The notes below the pieces were generated by a model. That model searched no databases. It was not told where the DNA came from and was given only the letters and a program-made list of their open reading frames with translations. DNA of 64,000 bases from Candidatus Rickettsiella isopodorum (GTDB lineage: Bacteria > Pseudomonadota > Gammaproteobacteria > Diplorickettsiales > Diplorickettsiaceae): contig NZ_LUKY01000030.1 in the NCBI RefSeq assembly GCF_001881495.1, positions 36,697 through 100,696 of the forward strand, read 5' to 3'. A program made the position numbers and the translations under genes. Shown piece by piece: positions 8,501 to 17,519 of the stretch. Each line of letters begins with the position of its first letter. Position 1 is the first letter of the stretch.

Positions 8501-11500
8501 TAATTCAAGCCCAGAGACTTTATCTTTGAAATAGACAGTATTATCTTTAATCTCATTGAAGACAGGAATACAGTCTTTTTTTTCCTTGAAACAATCGATT
8601 GGCTGCGCTGATGGAGATAAGCCGAATCCACACCGAGATTTTTCTCGAACGATGCGACACTCTTCACCTATTTTTTTAATTGCAGGAAAAATAAGATACT
8701 TAATTTCTGGAAAATTTTTTAAGAATTCTAGTTTCTTCTCGAAGAGATGATCATATTCGATAACTTCATCCATCATTTTTTTAATATGGGGTTCTGGTTC
8801 CCAATGTAAAAAAGCACGAGATCCTTCTTCTAGTTTTTCCCAATCGGTCAAACGAACGAGATGATTCTCACGATCAACCGCTTCAACACTTTCATATATT
8901 TGGACTCCTAATATAACAATAGCACCCACAATCTCGCCTATCGGACCAGTGACAGCAGAAATTCCCATCAATGCTATGGCTTCTGAGCTGAATTCGGCCA
9001 CTTCAATCCCTATTTCTATCGCATCAGTTGCTAAGAGAATTCCATCACTTATCGCACCTACCCGTGCATCAATATTACTACTATCATTTTGTAATGTTTT
9101 AAGTTGATTATAAAGATCATACGCAATGAATAGAGAGGCTCCACGACGTACAAAAGGGGCACTTCCTCCTAAAAATCGACCCCGAAATATTTTTCCTGTC
9201 GCTAATAAGCGCTTTCCTTCTTTATCCATTAGTTTAGATACCCCTGTAAGTAGAGCGCTTGACCCTGTAAAACTTGCCAGATTAATCGCTGCGGTAGGGT
9301 CACCCTTCAATAAATTAGTTATAGCTCCTTCAGCAAAGATAGCGCCCATTAAATGAGAGGAAAGCTTACTCACTTTACCTAGATGCTTAATTATTTTGTT
9401 ATTAACAATCAGCTTTGAAATTTCTCGTTGCCGTGTTCCCCCTACTGTTCGTGTAGAAACATATCGCAAAAGCTCAGCTTGCTTAGCTTCAGATAAGCCC
9501 TCCAGATCTTCAAGTAGTAATTGGCTATCTAGTATACAGTTAGATTCACGCTTGCGTCTGTTTCCTCCCAGACACCTGAGTTGAGTAATATCCAAATTGC
9601 TATTGACATCCTCATCGATATCCATCAATAGGTTGCTGTTATCTTGCTCCGTATTTAGGCGCGCGGCTAGCAAACCTTGACTAAAATCCGGTTTATTTAC
9701 TCTTGTCAACTCGTTATTCACTGCCATTAAAGGATAAAATATTTGGTGATTCCATGCCTCTGTTTGGCTTGTGGTCTTAGTAAAACGAGTGTATTCAAAG
9801 GCTATTTGTTGTTGTTGTTCGATAGAAAAACTTATTTTTCTATCCACTTCATTTCTTGTAAAATCAACTGGATTTAAAGGGCGTAAATAATCCCCTTTTA
9901 TCCGTTGCAATTGAAAATTGACTTCTCTTGATTCAAGGCTACTATCAGAAAAGTTAGGCACCGCATGTATTAATCGTTCAGACTCTACATCAAAAACAAT
10001 GGCTTCGGGTGATGGTTTATCACCTAAGTCAGATGATTTAATAACAAAACGATTTTTTTCTGCGTATATTTGTTTTAACACTTGTTCTATGTTGTTATCT
10101 GATATGGTACTGGTGCTTGATGCCAAACTGACTCGATCTCTTGCGCCACTCAGGTAGAGATGTAGCTTAGATTGACCAGGAAATTCATTGAGTAATTGAT
10201 CGATAAAGCTTAAAGGCCCAGAATATTTATCAAAATGAGATAAAACCACTTTTTTACTGATAGGATCAAACGCAATAACAGCGACACATTGTTGAATATT
10301 ATACGTTCCTAACTTAGCATTGTTCGCTATTCCGAGTTCACGTTGTAATACGACATGTGCTGCACCATCCAGATGACCTTGAGTGAGTTTATAAGATGCA
10401 TAGTAATGAAAGGATTCGCGTGCTAGTAGATCATCAATTGTGAGAAAAGAGGGCAAAAATGATGAAGATGAAAGCGCTTGTTCTTTAAGTTCTTTATAAA
10501 GACCAGCCAGTGCTAAATGACCCTGTAATTTTTCCTGATATTCTAAAGAAATCAATTTGTTTCGATTCACTTCTTCATAGCGAGCGATTGATAACGGCAC
10601 CTGGTTAATCGCAGTTTTCGCTAAAAATTGATAAGCCGATTCGAGAGATCGGTAGTCGTTTAACTGATGATAAATTCTAATAGCTTCTTCTGTGTACGCC
10701 TTTGCATTATTGTTATTGCCTCTATGTAATTGATGTTGAGCTTCGTTAAAAAATTCATTCGCTTTGGCTAAATCCGCTTGATAGGCGGGCGAATTAGTCT
10801 CTAGGTTTCGTAAATTTGGAAAATTGCTTGGCAATGCTAATACTTGATTTTTCCAAGAAAAATATTCCTCTTGCCTTAGACTGGTTAATGTCTCAAGATA
10901 GCTTTTAGGAAGAAGATCATTACCAATATCCCCAGCTAATTTGTCTGCTTGCAAGCGTAATTTATCTGCAGTTTCTATTAAAACTGAATGATAATTCCCT
11001 TTTTTTGATGAAGCAATCTGTTCATAGTGCTTTAAGTCATAAGACAAACTATGTATAGCACTCGCTAATTCTTCAAAGTCCGATAATCCAGTATCAAAAA
11101 AGGGATTAGTTTCTAAGTTATCAATGGCTGTATTTAAATGATGGATAGCTTTTTTAAATTCCATTAATTGATATTGATTTAATGGTTTCCATTCAAGTAT
11201 AGTTTTCACAGTTTTATCGTCTAAATTGTGTAACTGAGTAGTACGATACGGCAGGCTGTTTAGTAGCGTATCTAGATTGGTTTCTGCAACTTTTATTTCT
11301 CGAGTTAAAGAACTGATAACGGATGATTCTTGCAGTAGACGCTCAGCCATTTGTTTTGCGGTTTTTCCTCTATTATTTACAATAGCCAAATCATCGTTTG
11401 TAGCGACGCGTAATAACAGCTTTAAAACCTTGGGTCCTCGTCTGGCTACTTGAACTGCTTCGTGTAGGGCGGTATTCCCCGCGTTATTTTGGATACTTAA

Positions 11501-12463
11501 AATCTTTCTATGCTGAAACAGATAATCCTTTTGATAAAGAGACTTAACAACATTCCTATTACTGCGGATAACGGCAGTATGAAGCGGCGTATTTCCGTAT
11601 TTTATTTCTTGTATGTCAAGGGCTTCAAGATGCGGGATAATTAATTCTGCAATTTCTTTTTCTTCTTGCATCTGAGCTTGCACTCGTTCAGATTCTTTTT
11701 CTTCTTGACTTCGATAATTAGCCACCATATGCAAGCCTGTTTCACCATCACGATCAACAAGATAAGGATTGACTTGGTCTGAATTGATTATTTCCTTAAC
11801 AATTAAACTTCGTGTACCGATAATGGCGCGATGTAATGCTGAAAAATTTTCCAAGCCGGTTTGTAGGTTAATATTTACTCCTCTTTCAATCAGTTTCTTT
11901 ACAATCAGTGCGGCGGCACGTTTCGTCGCTTCTCTGGTCGTTAGACCAGAAAAAACCTCAACGGATTGCATACGAGTTAAGGCAGTTGTCAGTTGTTCCG
12001 CCGTCACTGTTGCTGTGCTTTCAATGGTAGCCACTAAAGGAATGATTTCACCCTGATAGGTTACTAAACCTTCTATGTCATCTCGATTTCCTTTTAGTAA
12101 AAGGTGGCTATTGCCTAGATTCGGGTTTGCACCATAATCTAACAATATATTGACCGATGCTAATTTTAATCCAGCACATGCATCATATAAGGGTGTTCTA
12201 TAGTGCTTATCTACACGATTAATATCGTGACCGACTTTCTGAAGGAAGGTAATGAGTGGAAGATTTTCTTGTATGGCAGCTTCATGTAAAAATGATTTGC
12301 CATTCCCTTCGTTTAAAACAAAAAATTTTTGCTTTTCAAAAATTTTTTCGATATTAGGCAGATTTTCAATGTTATTCGTTTTTATATAATCTGATAATAA
12401 ACTCACTAATAGTTGGTAGCTTTCATCAAACGCTTGTTGTGGTAGGTAGGTATATGAAGGCAT
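5522..12463 (-). CDS. Giant ankyrin-repeat, toxin-like protein with a CheD/CNF1-like deamidase domain and a pore-like region
   Basis: 2313 residues, not a named family known to me. Seen in order: about six ankyrin repeats (55-116, 205-250, 289-377); helical, partly TPR-like region (390-690); a CheD-like segment (700-835) with T720, C726 and H743 at CheD triad spacing; polybasic RRKR at 969-972; a long hydrophobic stretch (about 1035-1195) resembling pore or translocation regions of large clostridial-type toxins; an RTX-like module (1369-1440) with FIVNNGAKDYLGG; a second RTX-like module (about 1781-1820); RRRR at 2067-2070; a basic, low-complexity tail ending near DIQSTLFALSYAAKCLTGK, reminiscent of latrotoxin C-terminal domains in arthropod symbionts. 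No N-terminal signal peptide is seen. GGGGAAA precedes the ATG. I infer a secreted host-directed toxin. The domain calls are by eye; the CheD-like one is the firmest. Confidence 0.8.
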   Translation of the reverse strand: MPSYTYLPQQAFDESYQLLVSLLSDYIKTNNIENLPNIEKIFEKQKFFVLNEGNGKSFLHEAAIQENLPLITFLQKVGHDINRVDKHYRTPLYDACAGLKLASVNILLDYGANPNLGNSHLLLKGNRDDIEGLVTYQGEIIPLVATIESTATVTAEQLTTALTRMQSVEVFSGLTTREATKRAAALIVKKLIERGVNINLQTGLENFSALHRAIIGTRSLIVKEIINSDQVNPYLVDRDGETGLHMVANYRSQEEKESERVQAQMQEEKEIAELIIPHLEALDIQEIKYGNTPLHTAVIRSNRNVVKSLYQKDYLFQHRKILSIQNNAGNTALHEAVQVARRGPKVLKLLLRVATNDDLAIVNNRGKTAKQMAERLLQESSVISSLTREIKVAETNLDTLLNSLPYRTTQLHNLDDKTVKTILEWKPLNQYQLMEFKKAIHHLNTAIDNLETNPFFDTGLSDFEELASAIHSLSYDLKHYEQIASSKKGNYHSVLIETADKLRLQADKLAGDIGNDLLPKSYLETLTSLRQEEYFSWKNQVLALPSNFPNLRNLETNSPAYQADLAKANEFFNEAQHQLHRGNNNNAKAYTEEAIRIYHQLNDYRSLESAYQFLAKTAINQVPLSIARYEEVNRNKLISLEYQEKLQGHLALAGLYKELKEQALSSSSFLPSFLTIDDLLARESFHYYASYKLTQGHLDGAAHVVLQRELGIANNAKLGTYNIQQCVAVIAFDPISKKVVLSHFDKYSGPLSFIDQLLNEFPGQSKLHLYLSGARDRVSLASSTSTISDNNIEQVLKQIYAEKNRFVIKSSDLGDKPSPEAIVFDVESERLIHAVPNFSDSSLESREVNFQLQRIKGDYLRPLNPVDFTRNEVDRKISFSIEQQQQIAFEYTRFTKTTSQTEAWNHQIFYPLMAVNNELTRVNKPDFSQGLLAARLNTEQDNSNLLMDIDEDVNSNLDITQLRCLGGNRRKRESNCILDSQLLLEDLEGLSEAKQAELLRYVSTRTVGGTRQREISKLIVNNKIIKHLGKVSKLSSHLMGAIFAEGAITNLLKGDPTAAINLASFTGSSALLTGVSKLMDKEGKRLLATGKIFRGRFLGGSAPFVRRGASLFIAYDLYNQLKTLQNDSSNIDARVGAISDGILLATDAIEIGIEVAEFSSEAIALMGISAVTGPIGEIVGAIVILGVQIYESVEAVDRENHLVRLTDWEKLEEGSRAFLHWEPEPHIKKMMDEVIEYDHLFEKKLEFLKNFPEIKYLIFPAIKKIGEECRIVREKSRCGFGLSPSAQPIDCFKEKKDCIPVFNEIKDNTVYFKDKVSGLELTREKIMPPPGTQLLCLPTVNSKKFSTRIDYRCDAAIGLSMNNDTTRKIAFYDLGEGEDHAMGFSNISNVFIVNNGAKDYLGGTQEDIYIVKASEVVTALNKEEGLGGLDGKEGVDMLLLQGFQPTANKITVNFNEGVLKYGNKTIAIANIEKLMGGEVSISVVAACDTQEISTGGGPTFKQADTIFIPKNSSCDYATNFYLKPHSVLNNKALQGHFTYTILPGKGMILVNLTTEKSNEELVSSEHLKHQFVFNTEISDLYAISSTTQTITFHFLEHKIRKILRTVQTISIAKDKATSDIILHYQLKPGAFLNEKYSSLLPKVIKAAQSQKILKNFFKNHDVNVTLSHRDKIRHVIFNLLKNSGFIPNDFKLNLNYSLLSPPFFQFIDGAELKIVNGNSYLFYTTDQSVDDIMTLYSPMARRLNMICIIRTLQNQRVLIGHHSHEVMPNDPSAKETHFNSNGGEGLFVIKSPSPFIPFVNEVILHRAHHSEHRDTLDFRELNAKLQIDFQFSANAFQLAFISKDNANQYSLENIHRPESDNEYRKPGNDLILVLGLIGDKIILDFITVRLKDALLTHWYKEYLHIILNIAPQKIVGQPPNLYLEPIPLKLDNVHQLISIGVEDVEKNTEIIIPRAYHQFNFYHHNKVNLIGTNILSLTSETEEPLSIILKNFYKEPKLATLSFKFSNKKMVLAEKLTELNSAPIFEDEKEAREKALKKESMVIITSKSIPFSQANQTNHFNTSNLIRRRRSVKPDNVINSFTQNTDSIQERADAYYDRYDQRKEKYRLKKFSHKSRKGLAAYSTHPTNDPTKQPISTTHQLNEITFNRPSIKKSAPVSRKAYSKAAQRTDVHPPTSEQPIIIQKNTNFYKRSLFIKKNPMKVRQSTGKANRFKEIASAPESSPYTQRIAATKLSSRHQSHQQQTQSEGISRVTASIDIQSTLFALSYAAKCLTGKNNRPIVNPKIRRIQQQLERRKQSSLPGSNPLLLRPTMK
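9959..10366 (-). other. CheD/CNF1-like cysteine deamidase domain within the giant protein (residues about 700-835)
   Basis: In CheD of Thermotoga the triad is T21, C27, H44. Here T720, C726 and H743 have the same spacings of 6 and 17. The surrounding pattern also fits: CVAVIAFDP against CheD GSCVAV..DP, LSGARD against the CheD GGA turn, NNIEQVLKQI against the CheD helix NVEAVKK, and SDLGDK...AIVFDVESERL against the CheD end DTGG..R.V.YN..TGKL. CheD and CNF1 belong to one superfamily of glutamine deamidases. The usual GS before the Cys is replaced here by QQ. Activity and target are unknown. Confidence 0.7.
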
Positions 12464-12690
12464 TTTTTATGTTTCCCCGATTAGGGATCCTCGTAAAGTA
12501 AGTTCATATGAAGTTTTTTTAGAATCAAGAATCATTGGATAACGGACACTGGCATATTTAAATTTCCATTAAAAAAATAATTCTGATAAATCTTAATTAT
12601 CGATAGTGCAATAATTATTTTTTAATGAAGTTATCCGTAAGGCGCAACATTATACCAAATAAAATTTATAAGTTCGTGCAGAATAATGTT

Positions 12691-13185
12691 TTATTTTATT
12701 AACTTTAATAAGGTTTGTAATGCGAATTCTACCGCTGCGTAACGAATAATTAATCGATCACCCGAGTAGTGTTGGCATAGCGCTTTACTGAAAGCATTTT
12801 TACTCACCCAAGCTGTCCATATCGTACCTACTGGCAATTGTTCAGTGCCACCATCAGGTCCTGCGATGCCGGTAATGGCTATACTGACGCTGGCAGGGCT
12901 TTTGTTTAAGGCACCGGTAGCCATTGCGAGTACCACTTCTTTACTCACCGCTCCATATTGATTGAATAGAGTCTTATCGATACCCAAAACTTGTTGTTTA
13001 GATAAACGAGAGTAAGTCACAAAACCACGCTCAAACCATGCAGAAGCACCAGGTACGCTGGTAATGGTTTGTGCTAATTGTCCTCCGGTACACGATTCTG
13101 CAGTCACTAACTGTAAATGCTGTTGTTTGAGTTGATCGCCTAATTTTTTAGCGTCGCAATGCACTTGGGATAATGAGTGAGTCAT
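12691..13185 (-). CDS. pncC: Nicotinamide-nucleotide amidohydrolase (CinA C-terminal family)
   Basis: Deamidates nicotinamide mononucleotide to nicotinate mononucleotide in pyridine nucleotide salvage. The 164-residue protein is the stand-alone CinA C-terminal domain. It shows TAESCTGGQLA near residue 30, FVTYS in the middle and the AITGIAGPDGGT loop with PVGTIWTAW behind it. The protein lacks the N-terminal MoCF-like domain of full CinA, as in E. coli PncC. It is divergent from infA across 137 bases, and the giant gene lies downstream after a 227-base gap without a recognisable gene. In many gammaproteobacteria pncC precedes recA; that neighbour is absent here. Confidence 0.92.
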   Translation of the reverse strand: MTHSLSQVHCDAKKLGDQLKQQHLQLVTAESCTGGQLAQTITSVPGASAWFERGFVTYSRLSKQQVLGIDKTLFNQYGAVSKEVVLAMATGALNKSPASVSIAITGIAGPDGGTEQLPVGTIWTAWVSKNAFSKALCQHYSGDRLIIRYAAVEFALQTLLKLIK

Positions 13186-13322
13186 CCGTTGCCTAGCATC
13201 CTATCGTAGTTTCCTTAGTTTAGGAGTATAACGGCTGATGCAAAAAAATGTTATAGTAAACGAATGACTTTTACGGCAACATAGCCGTATTAACGCATAA
13301 GAGAGTTAACCTTAGGTAATTT

Positions 13323-13571
13323 ATGGCCAAAGAAGATCAGATAGTGATGGAAGGTACAGTCATTGAGACTTTACCGAATACCTTATTTAGGGTGGAATTA
13401 GAAAATGGGCATGTTATAAATGCCCATATTTCTGGACGTATGCGAAAAAGTTATATCCGTGTTCTCACAGGTGACAAAGTGAAAGTGGAAATGACACCTT
13501 ATGATCTCAGCAAAGGTCGTATCATATTTCGCGGTAAAGGGTCCGAGCCTGATAAATCTAAGCCTAGCTAA
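13323..13571 (+). CDS. infA: Translation initiation factor IF-1
   Basis: Small OB-fold protein that occupies the ribosomal A site during initiation. [15 protein letters not shown] and the conserved [16 protein letters not shown] and [10 protein letters not shown] segments are characteristic. The usual length is 72 residues; here a hydrophilic C-terminal extension ([10 protein letters not shown]) brings it to 82. The last 8 bases overlap the 3' end of the convergent clpA gene. A weak inverted repeat AAGCC/GGCTT followed by a T-rich run just after the stop could act as its terminator. The neighbouring clpA is a common infA partner in gammaproteobacteria. Confidence 0.96.
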   Translation: MAKEDQIVMEGTVIETLPNTLFRVELENGHVINAHISGRMRKSYIRVLTGDKVKVEMTPYDLSKGRIIFRGKGSEPDKSKPS

Positions 13572-15873
13572 TCGGGGCTTGAGTTAGATTTTTATTTTGC
13601 TCAGGAGGCGTAATAACGCTACCTTTTGCGGAAATAATTAATTGTAATTCATCGTTGGTACACGTTAATGTTAAATGACCACCGTGTACTAAGCGTCCAA
13701 AAAGTAATTCATCAGCAATCGGTTTTTTAATTTGTTCCTGAATGAGACGCATCATTGGACGTGCGCCCATGCTTCTTTCATAACCATGTTGAGCTAACCA
13801 GGCACGGGCGGGTTTGTCTACCTGCAACGTGACGTGTTTCTTTTCGAGTTGTGATTCTAATTCATGTAAGTATTTATCGACCACTTGAGAAACGATGTTT
13901 GCATTTAAATAATTAAAGAAAATAGTGGCGTCCAAGCGATTGCGAAATTCAGGAGAAAATACGCGTTTGATGGCCTCTGAGTTTTCAGTATGATTTAAAT
14001 TAGGCGTAAAGCCTATCTCTTGACGGCTAAACTGATCGGCTCCCGCATTACTGGTCATGACCAAAATAATATGACTAAAATCTGTTTTTCGACCATTGGT
14101 ATCCGTTAAGTTACCATGATCCATCACTTGCAATAAGAGATTAAAAATATCAGGATGAGCTTTTTCTATTTCATCCAATAATAAAACAGCATGAGGATGT
14201 TTAGTCACTGCTTCGGTTAGTAAACCCCCTTGATCATAACCAATATAACCCGGAGGAGCTCCTATTAAGCGAGATACACTGTGTCTTTCCATATATTCAG
14301 ACATATCAAAGCGCAGTAATTCGATGCCCATCAGTTCTGCCAATTGACGCGTCACTTCTGTTTTACCCACCCCCGTTGGGCCTGCGAAAAGAAAGGACCC
14401 AATTGTTTTATTGGTTTCTCTTAAACCAGAACGCGTTAATTTCATGGCGGCACAAAGATTTTCAATGGCTATCCCTTGGCCAAATACGCGCGCTTTTAAT
14501 TTTGTTTCTAAGTGCCGTAAACGACTTTTGTCGGAGGCAGAAACATTTCGTGTAGGAATACGTACCATCTTTGCCACAATGGCTTCGATCTCATGAATAC
14601 CGATGACTTGCTTTCTTTTATGGTTAGGTCGTAAGGCCTGATAAGCGCCTGCTTCATCCACGATATCAATGGCTTTGTCTGGTAAGAAACGATCGGGTAA
14701 ATAACGTGCAGCCAGTTCTACACTAGCACGTAAGGCATTCATACGATATTTCACATGATGATGTGTTTCCAGTCTATCACGTAGACCGCGTAGAATGGCT
14801 ATGGTTTCTTCTAAATTAGGTTCGGGGACATCAATTTTTTGGAAACGTCTTGCTAATGCCCGATCCTTTTCAAAAATGCTGCGATATTCTTGGTAAGTGG
14901 TAGCACCAATGCATTTTAATTCTCCGGTAGTGAGTAACGGTTTAATTAAATTAGAAGCATCCATGACACCACCCGAGGCAGCGCCGGCACCAATGACGAC
15001 ATGAATCTCATCAATAAACAGTACGGATTGAGGTTCTTGTTTGAGCTGAGCTAATAAAGCCTTAAATCTTTTTTCAAAATCACCACGATATTTGGTTCCA
15101 GCAAGTAAACTACCGAGATCTAAAGAATAAAGGGTACTATTCGCAAGAACAGAGGGAACCCTTTTTTCAATAATGGCTTTAGCCAGTCCTTCGACAATCG
15201 CAGTTTTACCGACACCAGCTTCACCGACTAATAACGGGTTGTTTTTACGACGGCGACATAGGATTTGAATAACTCGCGCTAATTCCTCTTCGCGGCCAAT
15301 TAAAGGATCAATTTTTCCAAGACGCGCTTTACTATTTAAATTAATTGCATAAAGTTCTAATGGACTATTTCCAGGACCTTCTATAGTGACTTCTTCTTCA
15401 GTCACAAACTGATTTAATTTAGGCTCCAAATTATCTTGTAATTTAGGTAGCCCTTGCGATATGTAATTCGATATATCAGAGCGTGTTACATTTTCGCGGC
15501 GTAAAAAATAAATAGCTTGGCTATCTTGTTCCCCAAAAATAGCCGCTAAAATATTAACGCCATGTACTTGCATTTTTCCGCTGGATTGTACTTGAAAAAT
15601 AGCACGTTGTAACACCCGTTGAAAACCTAATGTGGGTTGTATATCGAGATTAGGATCAGCAGAAGGAAACAAAGGTGTGGTTGCTGCAATAAAATTACTA
15701 ATCTCGTTCTTAAGCCGATTTAAATTCGCTCCGCACGCTTTTAGTGCGGCAACAGCAGAAGGTTCATCTAAAAGCGCTAACAATAGATGTTCAACCGTTA
15801 AATATTCATAACGCTTTTCACGGGCTTGTTTAAATATCGAATTTAAACTAACTTCAAGCTCTTTGCTAAACAT
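13564..15873 (-). CDS. clpA: ATP-dependent Clp protease ATP-binding subunit ClpA
   Basis: AAA+ unfoldase that feeds substrates, including N-degron proteins, to ClpP. The 769 residues hold two Clp N-terminal repeats (1-145), the first AAA module with Walker A GEAGVGKT at 217-224, and a second module with GPTGVGKTE near residue 500 followed by the D2-small domain. An IGF tripeptide in RQEIGFTPN is the ClpP-docking loop (IGL in E. coli ClpA). The adaptor gene clpS normally sits directly upstream. Here the upstream 302 bases to icd hold no clpS-sized frame. The gene overlaps the infA end tail to tail by 8 bases. Confidence 0.97.
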   Translation of the reverse strand: MFSKELEVSLNSIFKQAREKRYEYLTVEHLLLALLDEPSAVAALKACGANLNRLKNEISNFIAATTPLFPSADPNLDIQPTLGFQRVLQRAIFQVQSSGKMQVHGVNILAAIFGEQDSQAIYFLRRENVTRSDISNYISQGLPKLQDNLEPKLNQFVTEEEVTIEGPGNSPLELYAINLNSKARLGKIDPLIGREEELARVIQILCRRRKNNPLLVGEAGVGKTAIVEGLAKAIIEKRVPSVLANSTLYSLDLGSLLAGTKYRGDFEKRFKALLAQLKQEPQSVLFIDEIHVVIGAGAASGGVMDASNLIKPLLTTGELKCIGATTYQEYRSIFEKDRALARRFQKIDVPEPNLEETIAILRGLRDRLETHHHVKYRMNALRASVELAARYLPDRFLPDKAIDIVDEAGAYQALRPNHKRKQVIGIHEIEAIVAKMVRIPTRNVSASDKSRLRHLETKLKARVFGQGIAIENLCAAMKLTRSGLRETNKTIGSFLFAGPTGVGKTEVTRQLAELMGIELLRFDMSEYMERHSVSRLIGAPPGYIGYDQGGLLTEAVTKHPHAVLLLDEIEKAHPDIFNLLLQVMDHGNLTDTNGRKTDFSHIILVMTSNAGADQFSRQEIGFTPNLNHTENSEAIKRVFSPEFRNRLDATIFFNYLNANIVSQVVDKYLHELESQLEKKHVTLQVDKPARAWLAQHGYERSMGARPMMRLIQEQIKKPIADELLFGRLVHGGHLTLTCTNDELQLIISAKGSVITPPEQNKNLTQAPIS

Positions 15874-16175
15874 GGTAGCCCTCCTTTTCGAATCGAATCA
15901 AATCCGTGAATTCACACATAAAGGCGTTTTTCACTGTTGTTATACAAGCTGGGTAGTCCATGTTGAAAAAATTATTTCCCTTTATTTTTAGCCTAGTCGA
16001 AATTTAAGGATTTGCGAGTTTGCTTAATTTTAAACCTTTTAAACGCAGAGAGGGGTAGGGTGTATTTTTCCCATACGGGGTAATGCTTTTTCAGCAGGAT
16101 AAAAGTGCTTAAGGGGGACGATTTTAAGAGGAAAATTAAATTTTCCTCTTAACTCATGACAGGCTAGAAAAATAA
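15874..16175. other. 302-base gap between icd and clpA without a gene
   Basis: No reading frame of gene size is present on either strand, and no clpS can be found. The part near icd contains two inverted repeats, one annotated separately. The part near 15874-15890 holds AGGAGGGC, read on the minus strand just before the clpA start, as its Shine-Dalgarno. The rest shows nothing I can name. Confidence 0.6.
16125..16151 (-). terminator. Perfect 12-bp inverted repeat downstream of icd
   Basis: Arms TAAGAGGAAAAT (16125-16136) and ATTTTCCTCTTA (16140-16151) are perfect complements around a 3-base loop. They lie 25 bases after the icd stop on its strand. The stem is strong, but no clear U-run follows on the minus strand, so it may be an mRNA 3'-end stabiliser rather than a classic intrinsic terminator. 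A second, AT-only palindrome (16165-16186) spans the icd stop codon. Confidence 0.5.
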
Positions 16176-17474
16176 TTATTTTTCTAATGTTGTAGCCGAT
16201 GCCAGTGTGTGTTTATTGCTCATATGATCGACGATAGATTGAGCAAAATCAGAGCAACTGACTTCTTTGGCATGGTTCATTAAACGCGCAAAGTCATAAG
16301 TCACGGTTTTGGCTAATATAGCGCCTTCCATCCCGATTAGGATGTAATCGGCTGCTTCGTTCCAACCCAGATGTCGTAGCATCATTTCAGCGGATAGGAT
16401 CAGCGATCCGGGATTGACTTTATTTTGACCGGCATATTTGGGTGCTGTGCCATGGGTTGCTTCAAACATAGCCACTTTATCGCTCAGGTTGGCGCCAGGA
16501 GCAATGCCGATACCACCGACCTGCGCCGCTAAAGCATCGGAGATATAATCGCCATTCAGATTTAATGTCGCTATGACACTATATTCCGCTGGACGGAGTA
16601 GAATTTGTTGTAAAAAGGCATCGGCAATGAAATCTTTAATAATAATTTCTTTAGTGGTTTTCGGATTTTTTAGGCACATCCAAGGTCCTCCGTCGAGCAG
16701 TTCTGCGCCAAATTGTTCTTTAGCGACCGCATAACCCCAATCTTTAAACGCACCTTCGGTGAATTTCATGATGTTGCCTTTATGTACTAAGGTGACTGAA
16801 GGCAGATCGTGAGTTATGGCATATTGAATGGCGCATTTTACCAATCGTTGTGTTCCTTCTTTCGAGACGGGTTTAATGCCAATGCCACAATGTTCAGGAA
16901 AGCGAATCTTTTTAACACCCATGTCATCTTGTAAGAAGGCGATCAATTTTTTGGCTTCTTTACTGTCGGCTTCCCACTCTATTCCTGCATAAATATCCTC
17001 AGAGTTTTCTCTGAAAATAACCATATTGGTTTTTTCAGGTTCGCGAACCGGGCTTGGTACCCCTTTAAAATAACGGATCGGTCGTAAACAAACATACAGA
17101 TCCAGTTGTTGGCGCAATGCCACATTTAAGGAGCGGATACCTCCGCCTACAGGTGTCGTGAGTGGACCTTTGATAGAAACCACATAATCACGTACTGTAG
17201 TGAGTGTTTCTTCGGGTAGCCAAACATCAGTGCCATAAACGTGCGTGGCTTTTTCACCGGCATAGATTTCCATCCAAGCAATTCGACGGTTATCACCATA
17301 AGCCTTGCGGATAGCCGCATCGACGACGAGTCGCATAGCCGGCGTAATATCAACACCGATACCATCCCCTTCAATAAAAGGAATGATAGGTTGATTCGGG
17401 ACATTTAAGGAATAGTCGGAATTTACTGATATTTTCTCACCCGAACTTGGAATCTGAATAGGCTGGTAAGTCAT
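16176..17474 (-). CDS. icd: Isocitrate dehydrogenase (NADP+)
   Basis: TCA-cycle enzyme converting isocitrate to 2-oxoglutarate with NADPH production. The N-terminal [17 protein letters not shown] and [12 protein letters not shown] match the family. The latter holds the serine that in E. coli is phosphorylated by AceK. Other family segments are [26 protein letters not shown] and [19 protein letters not shown]. 432 residues against 416 in E. coli. The stop codon lies inside a perfect 22-base AT palindrome, and a 12-bp stem-loop follows. Upstream on the same strand are two AT-rich orphan genes, which look unrelated. Confidence 0.97.
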   Translation of the reverse strand: MTYQPIQIPSSGEKISVNSDYSLNVPNQPIIPFIEGDGIGVDITPAMRLVVDAAIRKAYGDNRRIAWMEIYAGEKATHVYGTDVWLPEETLTTVRDYVVSIKGPLTTPVGGGIRSLNVALRQQLDLYVCLRPIRYFKGVPSPVREPEKTNMVIFRENSEDIYAGIEWEADSKEAKKLIAFLQDDMGVKKIRFPEHCGIGIKPVSKEGTQRLVKCAIQYAITHDLPSVTLVHKGNIMKFTEGAFKDWGYAVAKEQFGAELLDGGPWMCLKNPKTTKEIIIKDFIADAFLQQILLRPAEYSVIATLNLNGDYISDALAAQVGGIGIAPGANLSDKVAMFEATHGTAPKYAGQNKVNPGSLILSAEMMLRHLGWNEAADYILIGMEGAILAKTVTYDFARLMNHAKEVSCSDFAQSIVDHMSNKHTLASATTLEK

Positions 17475-17519
17475 GCGTGCTACTCCGCTTTTTTTTGATT
17501 GAAAAATTTCTTCTCAATT

